Shown: positions 10,558-20,704 of the stretch, piece by piece
Layout: each line of letters begins with the position of its first letter
How positions within the stretch are numbered: the first letter of the stretch is position 1
Assembly: GCF_900100925.1 (NCBI RefSeq)
Contig: NZ_FNKO01000001.1
Coordinates: 62,001 to 126,000 of the forward strand
Direction: 5' to 3'
Length of the DNA: 64,000 bases
Source of the DNA: Actinopolyspora saharensis
Lineage (GTDB): Bacteria; Actinomycetota; Actinomycetes; Mycobacteriales; Pseudonocardiaceae
Notes under the pieces: generated by a model
The model's input: the letters and a program-made list of their open reading frames with translations, nothing else
What the model was told of the DNA's origin: nothing
Database searches by the model: none
Translations under genes and position numbers: made by a program

Positions 10558-13500
10558 TCAACCACGCAACCGCAAGCCCTGCGGAGTGGGGCGGAAACCG
10601 AACTCGGTCAGGATCCCGGCCAGCCGACTCCCCACGGCACCGGCACCGTCCGCCGTGCGGAAGGACAGCTGCCCCGTCCCTCCCGTGCGCACCGAGTCGG
10701 CCAGCCGCTCCGCCGCCACCCGCAGCACCTCCTCGTCCGCGGTGAACGACAGCAACGACCTGCCCCCGCGCTCCACGTAGAACACCGGCTCGCCGGACAC
10801 GAGCACCACCACGGCCCCGGCCCTGCGCCCCGGCCGGTGCCGCGTCCCACCCACCGGGTCCGGCCAGCGCAACGCCGCCCCGTACGGCTGGGCCGGGTCG
10901 GCCGCGGCGAGCACCACCCCCACCGGCGAGGAACCGTCCCCGGAGTCGTGCCCGGCTTCCGCGGCCGCGCGCTCGAACTCGCGCAACCGGTCCACCGCAC
11001 CGGGAACGGCGAACTGCGCGGCACCGAGCCCCTCCACGAGATAGCCCCTCCGGCAACTTCCGGCCTCCTCCATGCCGCGCAGCACCGCGTACACCCGGGA
11101 CGGTCCGCCGACGATTCGCTCGGCCTCCAAGGAGCCCCTGGTCAACACCCCGTGCCTGTCCAGGAACACCTCGGTCCGCGCCGTGGCGCGCCTGGTGAGG
11201 TCCTCGGCAGGCAGCGGGGCCAGCGACCAGCGACCGGACATGCCCGGCGGAACCGCCACCGCCGGAGCACGGCCGCGCCCCGCGCGCAACCCGGAACGCC
11301 GCCCCCGCGCACCGCCCCGGCGGGCAGGCCGCGCGTCCCCGGACACCAGCGTGCGCAGCGGAGCCAACGTGTCGTTGGTGACCTCCCCGGCCCACACCAG
11401 CTCCCACACGGCAGAGCTCACCGCGGTGTCGGCCGGTGCCCGCTCACCCCGCTCCACGAACGACTCACCCACGCGATCCGCCAACTGGCGGAAGAAGAGC
11501 GCCCCACCGCGCAACGCGGCACGCACCGCCTCGTGCACGGACGTCTCCACGTGCTCGGCAGCGCGCTCCGGCAACACCAACTCGGCCGACTCGGCCGGAG
11601 CCAACGCCACCCACCCCTCGGAAGCACCCGACGAACCGGAACCGACCCAGACCACCTCACCGTTCGAGGTGAGCTCGTCCAACATGGCGGCCTCGTAATC
11701 GGGAACCCGCGCGGGAAGGATCAACGACTCCAGAGCTCCCGAGGGCAGCGGAACCCCGGCGAGCTGCTCCACCGCGGCGAACACATCGGCCACCGAACCG
11801 CGCTCGACGGAGCCGACCCCCTGCCAGGCGGGCAGGAAACGTCCGAGCGCGGCGGGACCGACCGGGGAGATCTCGGAACGCAGCCGCGCCAAGGAGGCCC
11901 GCCGAAGCCCGCGGAGAACCTCGGGATCGCAGTACTCGACACCCCGCCCGCCCCCGGACTCCAACGGGCGCAGCTCGCCACGAACCAGGTGCCCCGAAGC
12001 CGCCAACCGATCTAGCACCTCGGCCGCGACCGCGGTCCCGAGCCCGAACCGCTCGGCGAAACCCGAGACGTCGAAAGGACCGCGGCAGCGGGCGTAGCGC
12101 AGGACGAGCTCGGCCAGCGGATCGGCTACCGGCCGCGCGAGATCCCCGGGGACCCACTCCGGCAGCGCCACCCCCAGCGCATCCCGCACCTTGCCCGCGT
12201 CCTCCACGGCGACCCACCTGGTCCCACCCGCCACGCACGCCCGGAACGCCCTGCGCTGACGCTCCAACTCCCGCAGCCACGCGGGATCCACCCCGCGCTC
12301 GGCCGCCTCGCGCTCGGTGAGGTCGCCCAGAAAGCGCAGCAGGTCCGCCGCGTCCTCCACACCCCCGGCACGGCGCTCCGGAGCCAGCCGCTGCAGCCGC
12401 GACTCCACCTCCTCCACGGCCTCCGGGACGAGCAGCTCGCGCAGCGCCTCCGAACCGAGCAGTTCGGCCAGCAGCGTGGAATCCAGCGTCAACGCGGCAG
12501 AACGGCGCTCGGCGAGCGGGGCGTCCCCCTCGTACAGGAACATTCCCGCGTAGCCGAACAGCAAGGTCCGCGCGAACGGCGAAGGAGTGGAGGTGGCCAC
12601 CTCCACCACCCGCACCCGGCGCTGCTCGATCCGGGACATCAGCTCGACCAACCCGGCCACGTCGTAGACGTCGCGCATGCACTCCCGCATCGTCTCCAGC
12701 ACGATCGGGAAGTCCGCGTAGCCGGATGCGACCTCCAGCAGCCTGGCGGCACGCCGCCGCTGCTGCCACAGGGGAGAGCGGCGACGCGGATCACGACGCG
12801 GGAGCAGCAGCGCCCGCGCCGCGCACTCCCTGAAGCGGGAGGCGAACAGCGCCGAACCGCTCAACGACTCGGTGACCAGCCTCCGAACCTCGCCCGGATC
12901 CACGACCAGGTCCCCGATGCCCGGCACCACGCCTTCACCGGACTCGCCGAACCCGCCCGCAGCGTCGGTCAACCGCAGCACCATCCCGTCGTCGGACGAG
13001 ACCACCTGCGCGTCCACCCCGCTGAACTCGCCCAGCCGGGCCTCGACGAGCAGCGCCCACGGAGCGTTCACCCCGGCGCCGAACGGGGAGTGCACCACCA
13101 CCCGCCAGTCCCCGAGCTCGTCCCGGAAGCGCTCCACCACGATCGTGCGGTCGTCCGGAACGTGGCCGGTCGCCGCGCGCTGCTCCGCGACGTAGGCCAG
13201 CAGGTTCCTGCGCGCGTACTCGTCCAGCCCGGCCCGCCGGGCCCGCTCCGCCGCGTCCCCCTCGTCCGCAGCGGAGACCTCCCGCAGGAACGCCCCGACC
13301 GCCCGACCGAGCTCCAGCGGCCTGCCGGGGGAGTCCCCCTTCCAGAACGGCATCCTGGCCGGCTTCCCGGGAGCGGGCTCCACCACCACCCTGTCGTGGG
13401 TTATGTCGGCCACCCGCCAAGCCGAGGTCCCGAGCAGAAAGGTGTCACCCACCCGGGACTCGTGAACCATCTCCTCGTCCAGCTCCCCCACGCGCGTTCC

Positions 13501-15204
13501 CCCGGCACCCCCGGCGGCCCCGCCGTCGGGAGCCACCACGGTGAACAACCCCCTGTCCGGGATCGTCCCGCCCGAGGTGACGGCCAAGCGCTGCGCACCG
13601 GGACGCGCCCGCAACTCGTCGGTGGTCCTGTCCCACACGATCCGCGCGCGCAGCTCCCCGAACTCCTCACTGGGGTAGCGCCCGGCCAGCATGTCCAGCA
13701 CCGAGCGCAGCGCGGAGTCGGACAGCTCCGCGAACGGAGCCGACCTCCGCACCAGCGCGGCCAGCTCCCCGACCTCCCGCCGATCCATCGCCACGGCGGC
13801 CACGACCTGCTGCGCCAGCACGTCCAGGGGCTCGCGCGGAACGGACAGGGACTCGATCAGCCCGGCGCGCACGCGCTCCGCCACCACCGCGCAGCCGACC
13901 AGGTCACCGCGGAACTTCGGCAGCACCACCCCGGTCGACGGAGCACCGACGTGATGCCCGCCGCGCCCGACGCGCTGCATCCCCGAGGCAACGCTGGGCG
14001 GGGCCTCCACCTGCACGACGAGATCCACGGCCCCCATGTCGATGCCGAGCTCCAGCGAGGACGTCGCCACCACGCAGGGGAGCGCGCCGGACTTGAGCTC
14101 CTCCTCGGCCAGCCGCCGCTGCTGCTTGGACATCGAACCGTGATGGGCGCGGGCGACGGTGACCTCGGAACCGGCCGTCACCCCCGAAGCCCCGACCGCC
14201 TCGGCGGGGAACCGCTGCCCGGGGGAGAGCTCCCCCGCACCGGATCCCGCGGGGCCACCGTCACCGGAGGACCCGGCGAGCCGCTCCGCGGCGAGCTCGT
14301 TGAGCCCGGCCGTCAACCGCTCCGCGAGCCTGCGCGAGTTGGTGAACACGATCGTCGAGCTGTGCTCGCGAACCAGCTCGAGCACGCGCTCCCGCACCGC
14401 GGGCCAGATCCCCGGGATCCCACCGCCGTCCGGTTCCGCCCCGTCCTGCCCCGTCGCCGCGGGAGCGGTCATGTCCTCCAGCGGAACCTCCACCGAGACG
14501 TCGACCCGCTTCGGATCCGGAGGGCGGACCACCCTGGTGGGCCGACCACCGGCGAGGAAACCGCTGGCCTCCTCGACCGGACGCACCGTCGCCGAGAGAC
14601 CGATCCGCTGCGCGGGCCGCCCGAGCAACTCGTCCAAGCGATCCAGCGAAACGGCCAGGTGGGCCCCGCGCTTGTCCCCGGCCACCGCGTGCACCTCGTC
14701 CACGATCACCGTCTCCACGCCGCGCAACGACTCGCGCGCAGCCGAGGTCAGCAGCAGGAACAACGACTCGGGCGTGGTGACCAGGATGTCGGGAGGGCGC
14801 CTGGTGAACGCCCTGCGCTCCGCGGAGGGGGTGTCGCCGGTGCGCACACCGACCTCGATGTCCGGCGGCCGCAGTCCCGACCTTCGTGCGGCCTCCCCGA
14901 TGCCCTCCAACGGGGAGCGGAGATTGCGCCGCACGTCCACGGCCAGGGCCTTCATCGGCGAGACGTAGAGCACCCTGCAGCGCTCGCGCGGCTCGGCGGG
15001 ACGCTCCGCCGTGATCAGACCGTCCAACGCGGACAGGAACGCGGCCAGCGTCTTGCCCGAACCGGTCGGGGCCACCACGAGGGTGTGCTCTCCTGCGGAG
15101 ATCGCCTCCCACGCCGCGCGCTGCCCCTCGGTCGGACTCCCGAAGGTCGCGCCGAACCAGTCGCGGGTAGCGGGGGAGAACGGTGCCAGCGGGTCGTCGG
15201 TCAC
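10558..15204 (-). CDS. lhr: ATP-dependent helicase Lhr (large helicase-related protein)
   Basis: At 1548 residues this is the full-length actinobacterial Lhr, a 3'-5' DNA/RNA-DNA helicase linked to DNA repair. The order is two RecA-like domains with Walker A APTGSGKT (about 45-52), the DEVH box near residue 170, motif III SATVRP, VFTNSRRLAERL, and the TSSLELGIDMG and QRVGRGGH segments of the second lobe. A winged-helix domain and the long C-terminal Lhr-specific region follow. No frameshift is seen. The start GTG 15204 follows AGGATGGG. Open frames on the opposite strand across this gene are GC-driven shadows. Confidence 0.96.
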   Translation of the reverse strand: MTDDPLAPFSPATRDWFGATFGSPTEGQRAAWEAISAGEHTLVVAPTGSGKTLAAFLSALDGLITAERPAEPRERCRVLYVSPMKALAVDVRRNLRSPLEGIGEAARRSGLRPPDIEVGVRTGDTPSAERRAFTRRPPDILVTTPESLFLLLTSAARESLRGVETVIVDEVHAVAGDKRGAHLAVSLDRLDELLGRPAQRIGLSATVRPVEEASGFLAGGRPTRVVRPPDPKRVDVSVEVPLEDMTAPAATGQDGAEPDGGGIPGIWPAVRERVLELVREHSSTIVFTNSRRLAERLTAGLNELAAERLAGSSGDGGPAGSGAGELSPGQRFPAEAVGASGVTAGSEVTVARAHHGSMSKQQRRLAEEELKSGALPCVVATSSLELGIDMGAVDLVVQVEAPPSVASGMQRVGRGGHHVGAPSTGVVLPKFRGDLVGCAVVAERVRAGLIESLSVPREPLDVLAQQVVAAVAMDRREVGELAALVRRSAPFAELSDSALRSVLDMLAGRYPSEEFGELRARIVWDRTTDELRARPGAQRLAVTSGGTIPDRGLFTVVAPDGGAAGGAGGTRVGELDEEMVHESRVGDTFLLGTSAWRVADITHDRVVVEPAPGKPARMPFWKGDSPGRPLELGRAVGAFLREVSAADEGDAAERARRAGLDEYARRNLLAYVAEQRAATGHVPDDRTIVVERFRDELGDWRVVVHSPFGAGVNAPWALLVEARLGEFSGVDAQVVSSDDGMVLRLTDAAGGFGESGEGVVPGIGDLVVDPGEVRRLVTESLSGSALFASRFRECAARALLLPRRDPRRRSPLWQQRRRAARLLEVASGYADFPIVLETMRECMRDVYDVAGLVELMSRIEQRRVRVVEVATSTPSPFARTLLFGYAGMFLYEGDAPLAERRSAALTLDSTLLAELLGSEALRELLVPEAVEEVESRLQRLAPERRAGGVEDAADLLRFLGDLTEREAAERGVDPAWLRELERQRRAFRACVAGGTRWVAVEDAGKVRDALGVALPEWVPGDLARPVADPLAELVLRYARCRGPFDVSGFAERFGLGTAVAAEVLDRLAASGHLVRGELRPLESGGGRGVEYCDPEVLRGLRRASLARLRSEISPVGPAALGRFLPAWQGVGSVERGSVADVFAAVEQLAGVPLPSGALESLILPARVPDYEAAMLDELTSNGEVVWVGSGSSGASEGWVALAPAESAELVLPERAAEHVETSVHEAVRAALRGGALFFRQLADRVGESFVERGERAPADTAVSSAVWELVWAGEVTNDTLAPLRTLVSGDARPARRGGARGRRSGLRAGRGRAPAVAVPPGMSGRWSLAPLPAEDLTRRATARTEVFLDRHGVLTRGSLEAERIVGGPSRVYAVLRGMEEAGSCRRGYLVEGLGAAQFAVPGAVDRLREFERAAAEAGHDSGDGSSPVGVVLAAADPAQPYGAALRWPDPVGGTRHRPGRRAGAVVVLVSGEPVFYVERGGRSLLSFTADEEVLRVAAERLADSVRTGGTGQLSFRTADGAGAVGSRLAGILTEFGFRPTPQGLRLRG

Positions 15205-15310
15205 GTGCCCATCCTGGACCCGAGCACCGACGCGGTGGGTTTCCCGCGCCCCGGCACCGCGCCGACCGGCCGGGAGCGGGCCGATCCGCGCACCCTCCGC
15301 GGGGGAGCGC

Positions 15311-15430
15311 TCACTTGTTGCGCTGGTTGAGGAACCTGCGCCACAGCATGATCACGACCACGAGCAGCATCAGGGCCACGGCCAACTGGCCCCAGAAGGA
15401 CGAGAAGCCGGACGGATCGGCCTGCAACAT
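15311..15430 (-). CDS. Small single-span membrane protein (39 residues)
   Basis: A short frame reads MLQADPSGFSSFWGQ, then a hydrophobic stretch LAVALMLLVVVIMLW, then the basic tail RRFLNQRNK and TGA. That is the usual layout of a one-pass micro-protein: short polar N-terminus, one helix of about 17 residues, positive C-terminus. A G-rich stretch (GGGGGC) is directly upstream of the ATG at 15430. It lies 106 bases upstream of lhr on the same strand, so it may lead that transcript. I do not recognise a family and assign no function. Confidence 0.6.
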   Translation of the reverse strand: MLQADPSGFSSFWGQLAVALMLLVVVIMLWRRFLNQRNK

Positions 15431-15586
15431 GCCCCCAGCCTATCCGTTTCGCCGCCAACGCGTGGATTTCCCGCTCCGCCCGGGACGCGGGGCGCACCCG
15501 GGAGGCCCGCCCGGGGCGCCCGGGCGGCGTCACGGCGGAGCGGGCACGCCACCGGAAGGACGCGCCCGCCACGTACGGTGGGAGGA

Positions 15587-15781
15587 ATGCGCTACACAGC
15601 TCTGCGTCAGCGGATGGTCGAGGAACTCGGCGAGGTCAGAGCCGACACCCTGGCCCGCGATCACGTGCTGGCCGCCCTGGGCGAGCGCACGGTCAACGAG
15701 GCGCTGGAGGACGGCTGGGACCCCAAGCGGGTCTGGTTGGTGATCTGCGAGGCCTTCGAGGTGCCCAAGAGCAGGCGCTGA
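15587..15781 (+). CDS. DUF3046 family protein
   Basis: A 64-residue protein with a perfect GGAGG site one base before the ATG at 15587 (GGAGGAATG). It consists of helices read as LRQRMVEELGEVRADTLARDHVL and the conserved tail DGWDPKRVWLVICEAFEVP. DUF3046 genes sit upstream of recA in many actinobacteria (Rv2738c in M. tuberculosis), as here. Function is unknown. Confidence 0.88.
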   Translation: MRYTALRQRMVEELGEVRADTLARDHVLAALGERTVNEALEDGWDPKRVWLVICEAFEVPKSRR

Positions 15782-15808
15782 ACCCCGAACGGCGCCGCGG
15801 GCCCCGGA

Positions 15809-16531
15809 TCAGCGCTCGTCGCCGGTCCGGTCGTCTCCGTCCCCGGACTCCCGCGCCCGGTCCCGCAGCGCCTGCTGGAGGTGCGCGTAGTGCTCGTGGG
15901 CACGTTGCCGCTCGGCCCTGGCCAGCCGCGCGGCCTCGGCCCGCACCATCCTCTCCTGCTCCGGGGAGGCGTGTCCCTCGCCCAGGGCCACTTCGGCCTC
16001 GGCCAGCGGTTCCAGCTCCGCGGAGCGCTGCTGCTCGATCGTGCGCTGTTCGGGGACCTCGCTCTCCGGGGGCTCGTTGTGCCGGTACCGCACGAACGGG
16101 TTGTCCTCGGGCAGTCCTCCGCTTATGCGCCCGTACAGGCCCACGAACAGCAGCAGCATCCCGGCGACGAGGCTGAAGACGACGTTCTGCATCTCGAAGG
16201 CGAGCAGGTTCCACCCCGTCTCGAGCACTGCCAGGTTGGCCAGCCCGGACAGCAGGAACAGCGCACCGATCACCGCGGTCGTCGTCGAGGCCAGCGGACC
16301 TCCGAGCGCGGCGGCGAGGATCAGCACCGCCCCCACGATCACGGAGATCAGCGAGAGGAGCCCGTTGGTGGAGAGCCCGAGGATCGTGGTTCCGCTGGTG
16401 GAGAGGAAACCGAGGTTGTTGGTGAAGCCGAGTATCCCGAAGGCGATCAGCGCCCCTCCGAAGGCGGCCGCCCCCGCCCGGTAGATCTTGCTCAGCCAGT
16501 GGTGCGGCGGTAGGTAGCGGTCGATGCGCAT
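15809..16531 (-). CDS. DUF4383 domain membrane protein
   Basis: The 240-residue protein begins MRIDRYLPPHHWLSKIYRAGAAAFGG. About four to five hydrophobic segments fill residues 15-145 (for example GALIAFGILGF, LISVIVGAVLILAAALGG, TTAVIGALFLLSGLANLAV and VVFSLVAGMLLLFVGLYG). A charged cytoplasmic tail of about 95 residues, rich in Glu and Arg and probably helical, completes it. DUF4383 proteins are uncharacterised. The ATG at 16531 has GGGAGG seven bases upstream; the open frame extends further upstream but without conservation. It is divergent from recA and shares its control region. Confidence 0.85.
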   Translation of the reverse strand: MRIDRYLPPHHWLSKIYRAGAAAFGGALIAFGILGFTNNLGFLSTSGTTILGLSTNGLLSLISVIVGAVLILAAALGGPLASTTTAVIGALFLLSGLANLAVLETGWNLLAFEMQNVVFSLVAGMLLLFVGLYGRISGGLPEDNPFVRYRHNEPPESEVPEQRTIEQQRSAELEPLAEAEVALGEGHASPEQERMVRAEAARLARAERQRAHEHYAHLQQALRDRARESGDGDDRTGDER

Positions 16532-16667
16532 CGGGGCACCTCCCGGTACTCGGGGGTCGTGGGACCCCGGTCGGTCCCTACGTGAGTCGAGTGTCCCCCT
16601 GACGAGGGAAAGATCGCACCTGATCAGCGGCTTGCACGTTCGTGACGACTCGCATGTCGCCACGTTA

Positions 16668-16683
16668 TCGAACATGAGTTCGG
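16668..16683 (+). promoter_or_regulatory. LexA-binding SOS box of recA
   Basis: The 16-base site TCGAACATGAGTTCGG matches the actinobacterial SOS consensus TCGAAC-N4-GTTCGA at 11 of 12 defined positions. It lies one base before the candidate -10 TAGAAT, so bound LexA would cover the promoter. Confidence 0.9.
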
Positions 16684-16684
16684 T

Positions 16685-16690
16685 TAGAAT
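16685..16690 (+). promoter_or_regulatory. Candidate recA -10 element
   Basis: TAGAAT lies directly after the SOS box and about 117 bases before the recA ATG. Confidence 0.55.
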
Positions 16691-16806
16691 GGATCCACAG
16701 CGGGCCCGGTTGTCCACAGAGCCGCGAACCAGCGGCCGGACTGTCGGCCCTTCCCCGTAGCGTCGGTCGTGACACCACGACCTTCGACCCGACCGAGGTG
16801 GCCCCG

Positions 16807-17892
<1,086 letters not shown>

Positions 17893-17900
17893 TCGAGCTC

Positions 17901-18527
17901 ATGGACACCACGAGCGAGGGCGGAGTCCCCAGCACCGATCGGGTCGCGGACGAGCCGCACGTGGAGGGGGTGTCCGGTTCGGAAGGGGCGGACTCCGCCG
18001 TCGAGGTCTCCCCCACCGAGGCCGAGAGGACCGCACGGGAGACGGTGTACCGCCTGCTGGCGGTCCGGGCACGCAGCCGTGTCGAGCTGCTGCGTGCCCT
18101 GAGCCGGGCCGGGGTGGACTCCGACACGGCGCACTCGGTGCTGGACAAGTTCGTGGACGCCGGCCTGGTCGACGACGCGGCTTTCGCCGCGGAGTGGGTG
18201 CGCAGCCGCCACCGGCAGCGCGGACTCGGCCGGAGGGCCCTGGAGGAGGAGCTGCGGGAGAAGGGGGTCGACGACGACGCCGTCTCCGCCGCGCTGAGCA
18301 CTCTGGACACCGAGGACGAGGTCTCCCGCGCGCGGGAGCTGGTGCGGCGCAAGCTCGCCGGTACGACGGTGACCGATCCGAAGGTGCGGATGCGGCGTCT
18401 GGTGGGCATGTTGGCTCGCAAGGGCTACGGCGAGGCGTTGGCCTTCCGGGTGGTCCGGGAGGAGTTGGAAGCCCTCGACGAGGAGGGCCACTTCGACGAC
18501 GCGGAGCTCGTGGACCCCGATCCGTGA
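17901..18527 (+). CDS. recX: Regulatory protein RecX
   Basis: RecX binds RecA filaments and limits their activity. The 208-residue protein has three tandem three-helix RecX repeats, seen as ARSRVELLRALSRAGV, VDAGLVDDAAFAAEWVRSRHRQRGLGRRALEEELREKGV and MLARKGYGEALAFRVVREEL. A non-conserved acidic N-terminus of about 38 residues precedes them. It begins eight bases after recA, so the two form one SOS operon, ended by the hairpin at 18585-18607. Confidence 0.93.
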   Translation: MDTTSEGGVPSTDRVADEPHVEGVSGSEGADSAVEVSPTEAERTARETVYRLLAVRARSRVELLRALSRAGVDSDTAHSVLDKFVDAGLVDDAAFAAEWVRSRHRQRGLGRRALEEELREKGVDDDAVSAALSTLDTEDEVSRARELVRRKLAGTTVTDPKVRMRRLVGMLARKGYGEALAFRVVREELEALDEEGHFDDAELVDPDP

Positions 18528-18584
18528 CCCGCGGAGGGGCGGGAACCCCTGGAGAGCGGCGGAACTCGCCGTGCGAGGTGCTCT

Positions 18585-18607
18585 GCGGCTCCCCGCCGGG
18601 GAGCCGC
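18585..18607 (+). terminator. Terminator of recA-recX
   Basis: A perfect 10-base stem GCGGCTCCCC / GGGGAGCCGC with a 3-base loop lies 58 bases after recX. No clear T-tract follows. Confidence 0.65.
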
Positions 18608-18658
18608 CTCGTGCGACGGCTTGGCGCGCACCCCGCGCGAAGCCCGGCTGCGAGTTAC

Positions 18659-18664
18659 TAGGCT
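18659..18664 (+). promoter_or_regulatory. Candidate -10 element for a leaderless HAD transcript
   Basis: TAGGCT ends six bases before ATG 18671; there is no Shine-Dalgarno sequence in the gap. Confidence 0.5.
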
Positions 18665-18670
18665 GCGGCG

Positions 18671-19351
18671 ATGAACGAATCGAGCTCCTCGCCCACCGCG
18701 GACCACATCGTCTGGGACTGGAACGGCACGCTGCTGGCCGACAACCACGCCGTTGTCGCCGCGGTGAACGTGGTGTGCTCGGCTTTCGGCGCCGAGCACG
18801 TGGATCTGTACCGTTGGCGCTCGGTTTTCGGCAGGCCGTTGTGGCGCGCCTACGAGAAGGTGCTGGGCCGCGAGATCGCGCAGCGGGACTGGGCGCGGAT
18901 CGACCGGATGTACCACGAGGCCTACCGGGAGCTGCTGCACACCTGCGAGCTGGCCGCCGACGCTCCGGAAGTGCTGCTCGGGTGGTGGAACGCGGGCCGG
19001 AGCCAGTCGTTGCTTTCCATGTTCTTCCACGAGGAGCTGGTTCCGCTGGTGGAGAGCTTCGGGCTGAGCTCGGTGTTCAGCCGTGTCGACGGCCTGCGTG
19101 ACCCGGCTGCGGGCGGATCCAAGGCGGAGCACCTCGTCGCGCACCTGGGCGCGCTCGGTGTGGACCCGTCCGAGACGGTGGTGGTCGGGGACGTGGCCGA
19201 CGACGCCTCCGCGGCGGAGTGGGCGGGTGCGGATTGCGTCCTGGTCAGCACCGGGGTGATGTCGCGGGAGGCGCTGGAGGCGACCGGTCGTCCCGTGGTG
19301 GATTCGCTGGGGGAGGCCGTGGAGCGACTGGCGGGTGCTCGGGTGCTGTGA
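18671..19351 (+). CDS. HAD-superfamily hydrolase (phosphoglycolate phosphatase-like)
   Basis: A 226-residue protein with HAD motif I as DWNGT (residues 16-20), a helical cap domain, motif III lysine in GGSKAEHL and motif IV as VVVGDVADDASAAEWAG. The second residue of motif I is Asn instead of the usual catalytic Asp. This WDWNGTL form is common in an actinobacterial HAD group and does not by itself mean the enzyme is dead. The substrate is unknown; phosphoglycolate or a nucleotide are reasonable guesses. It is probably transcribed alone, from a leaderless message, between recX and the iron-regulated gene. Confidence 0.83.
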   Translation: MNESSSSPTADHIVWDWNGTLLADNHAVVAAVNVVCSAFGAEHVDLYRWRSVFGRPLWRAYEKVLGREIAQRDWARIDRMYHEAYRELLHTCELAADAPEVLLGWWNAGRSQSLLSMFFHEELVPLVESFGLSSVFSRVDGLRDPAAGGSKAEHLVAHLGALGVDPSETVVVGDVADDASAAEWAGADCVLVSTGVMSREALEATGRPVVDSLGEAVERLAGARVL

Positions 19352-19396
19352 TTCGGACCCCCGAAGTGCGGGAGCGTATTGATCCCGGGTTTTGGT

Positions 19397-19415
19397 TTTG
19401 TTTAGCCTAACCTAA
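19397..19415 (+). promoter_or_regulatory. IdeR/DtxR iron box
   Basis: The 19-base site TTTGTTTAGCCTAACCTAA matches the DtxR/IdeR consensus TTAGGTTAGSCTAACCTAA at 17 of 19 positions, with a perfect right half. It overlaps the probable -10 region (TAGCCT or TAACCT) with TTGATC at 19379-19384 as a possible -35. Iron-loaded repressor bound here should block transcription of the gene at 19526. Confidence 0.88.
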
Positions 19416-19525
19416 GGCTTTCTTGCGAGGTGGTCCGCGTGGCGAGCGGCTCACGCGCCGCGAGGTGACGGTGGTCGCCTCCTCGCAGGGCTTTTGAACA
19501 CGGCTCCCAGCAGTGAAGGTGTCCA

Positions 19526-20575
19526 ATGTCGCGCAACACGTTCGGTCCGGCACGTTCGGAAATCAGCCGCAGAGGGCTGATCGGTGGAGCGGGAGCACTG
19601 CTGCTCGCCGCGTGCGCTCCGGGCAAGGACGGTGGGTCCGGCGGTGGCTCGTCCGGGGACGGCTTTCCCGTGCGCATAGAGCACAAGCACGGCACCACTG
19701 AGATCTCCGAGCGGCCGAAGCGTGTGGTCACCGTCGGGCTCACCGACCAGGACACCGTTCTCGCGCTCGGCACGGCTCCCGTGGCGGCGCGGGAGTGGTT
19801 CGGCGGCAAGGACGGGGCGCTGTGGCCGTGGGCGCACGAGGCTCTCGGTGATCGCGAGGTCCCGACGGTGCTGGCGCGTCAGGAGCTCGAGTTCGAGCGG
19901 ATCGCCGCGTTGGAACCGGACCTGATCGTCGGGGTGAACTCGGGGTTGAACGAGCAGGAGTACAAGAAGCTCTCCGCGTTGGCTCCCACGGTCGCCCAGC
20001 CCGCCGAGTTCGCGGACTACGGCGTCCCCTGGCAGGAGATGACCGGAATCATCGGGCGTGCCCTGGGCAAGAAGGAGCAGGCAGACCGGATGGTCGCCGA
20101 CATCGAGTCCCGCTTCGAGCAGGCCAAGTCGCAGCATCCCGGTTTCGCGGATTCCACCGGCCTGCTGGCCACCTCGATCAGCGGCCAGGTGTGGGTGTAC
20201 GCGGAGGGGCCCGCCCCGCGGCTGCTCCGTTCGCTCGGTTTCCGGATGCCCGAGGCCGCGAAGAACCTGTTCTCCGGGGACAACCGGGAGCCGGTTCAGC
20301 TCAGCAAGGAGCGGCTGGGGGTGCTCGAGTCCGACGCGCTGCTGCTCGGGATCTACGGCTCCCCGGAGGAGAGCATCTCGCGCAGGGACATCTACCAGCG
20401 GCTCGACACGGTCCGGCAGGGGCGCGACATCAAGATGCCGCGGCAGAGCGAGCTCAACGGCGCCGTCTCGTTCGCCAGCCCGCTGAGTCTGCCCATCGCT
20501 CTCGACGGGCTGGTCCCGCGACTGGCCAAGGCGATCGACGGCGATCCGAGCACCGAGGTCGAGCCGGTGGGGTGA
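19526..20575 (+). CDS. Iron-siderophore ABC transporter substrate-binding lipoprotein
   Basis: The 349-residue protein has an N-terminal twin-arginine-like segment (SRRGLIGGAG) ending in the lipobox LAAC with Cys30, so it is probably exported folded and lipid-anchored. The body is a FecB/FepB-type helical-backbone binding fold: RVVTVGLTDQDTVLALG, a long central helix region KKLSALAPTVAQP and the second lobe. It should capture a ferric siderophore. An IdeR box lies 111 bases upstream. No permease or ATPase gene is adjacent, so it must work with a transporter encoded elsewhere. The gene ends at a strong hairpin facing eda. Confidence 0.9.
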   Translation: MSRNTFGPARSEISRRGLIGGAGALLLAACAPGKDGGSGGGSSGDGFPVRIEHKHGTTEISERPKRVVTVGLTDQDTVLALGTAPVAAREWFGGKDGALWPWAHEALGDREVPTVLARQELEFERIAALEPDLIVGVNSGLNEQEYKKLSALAPTVAQPAEFADYGVPWQEMTGIIGRALGKKEQADRMVADIESRFEQAKSQHPGFADSTGLLATSISGQVWVYAEGPAPRLLRSLGFRMPEAAKNLFSGDNREPVQLSKERLGVLESDALLLGIYGSPEESISRRDIYQRLDTVRQGRDIKMPRQSELNGAVSFASPLSLPIALDGLVPRLAKAIDGDPSTEVEPVG

Positions 20576-20603
20576 TCCGGGACCGCGGTGGGAGCGGATG
20601 AGG

Positions 20604-20654
20604 ACCCCACGTCCGTCCGGGGGCGGGATGCGCGCTCCCGGACGGACGTGGGGT
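20604..20654. terminator. Bidirectional terminator between the siderophore-binding gene and eda
   Basis: Perfect 18-base arms (20604-20621 and 20637-20654; ACCCCACGTCCGTCCGGG and its complement) flank a 15-base loop between convergent genes. It is one of the longest perfect stems in the window. Confidence 0.8.
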
Positions 20655-20704
20655 TCCGGTGCCGCCGCGGAGCGCTTCCGGGCGCGGCGGGGGCCCGGAG
20701 CGGC

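Noticed and set aside
13090..15330. Open frame of 746 codons on the plus strand opposite lhr
   Set aside because: Shadow of lhr with no ribosome site, no domains and arginine/proline-rich composition.
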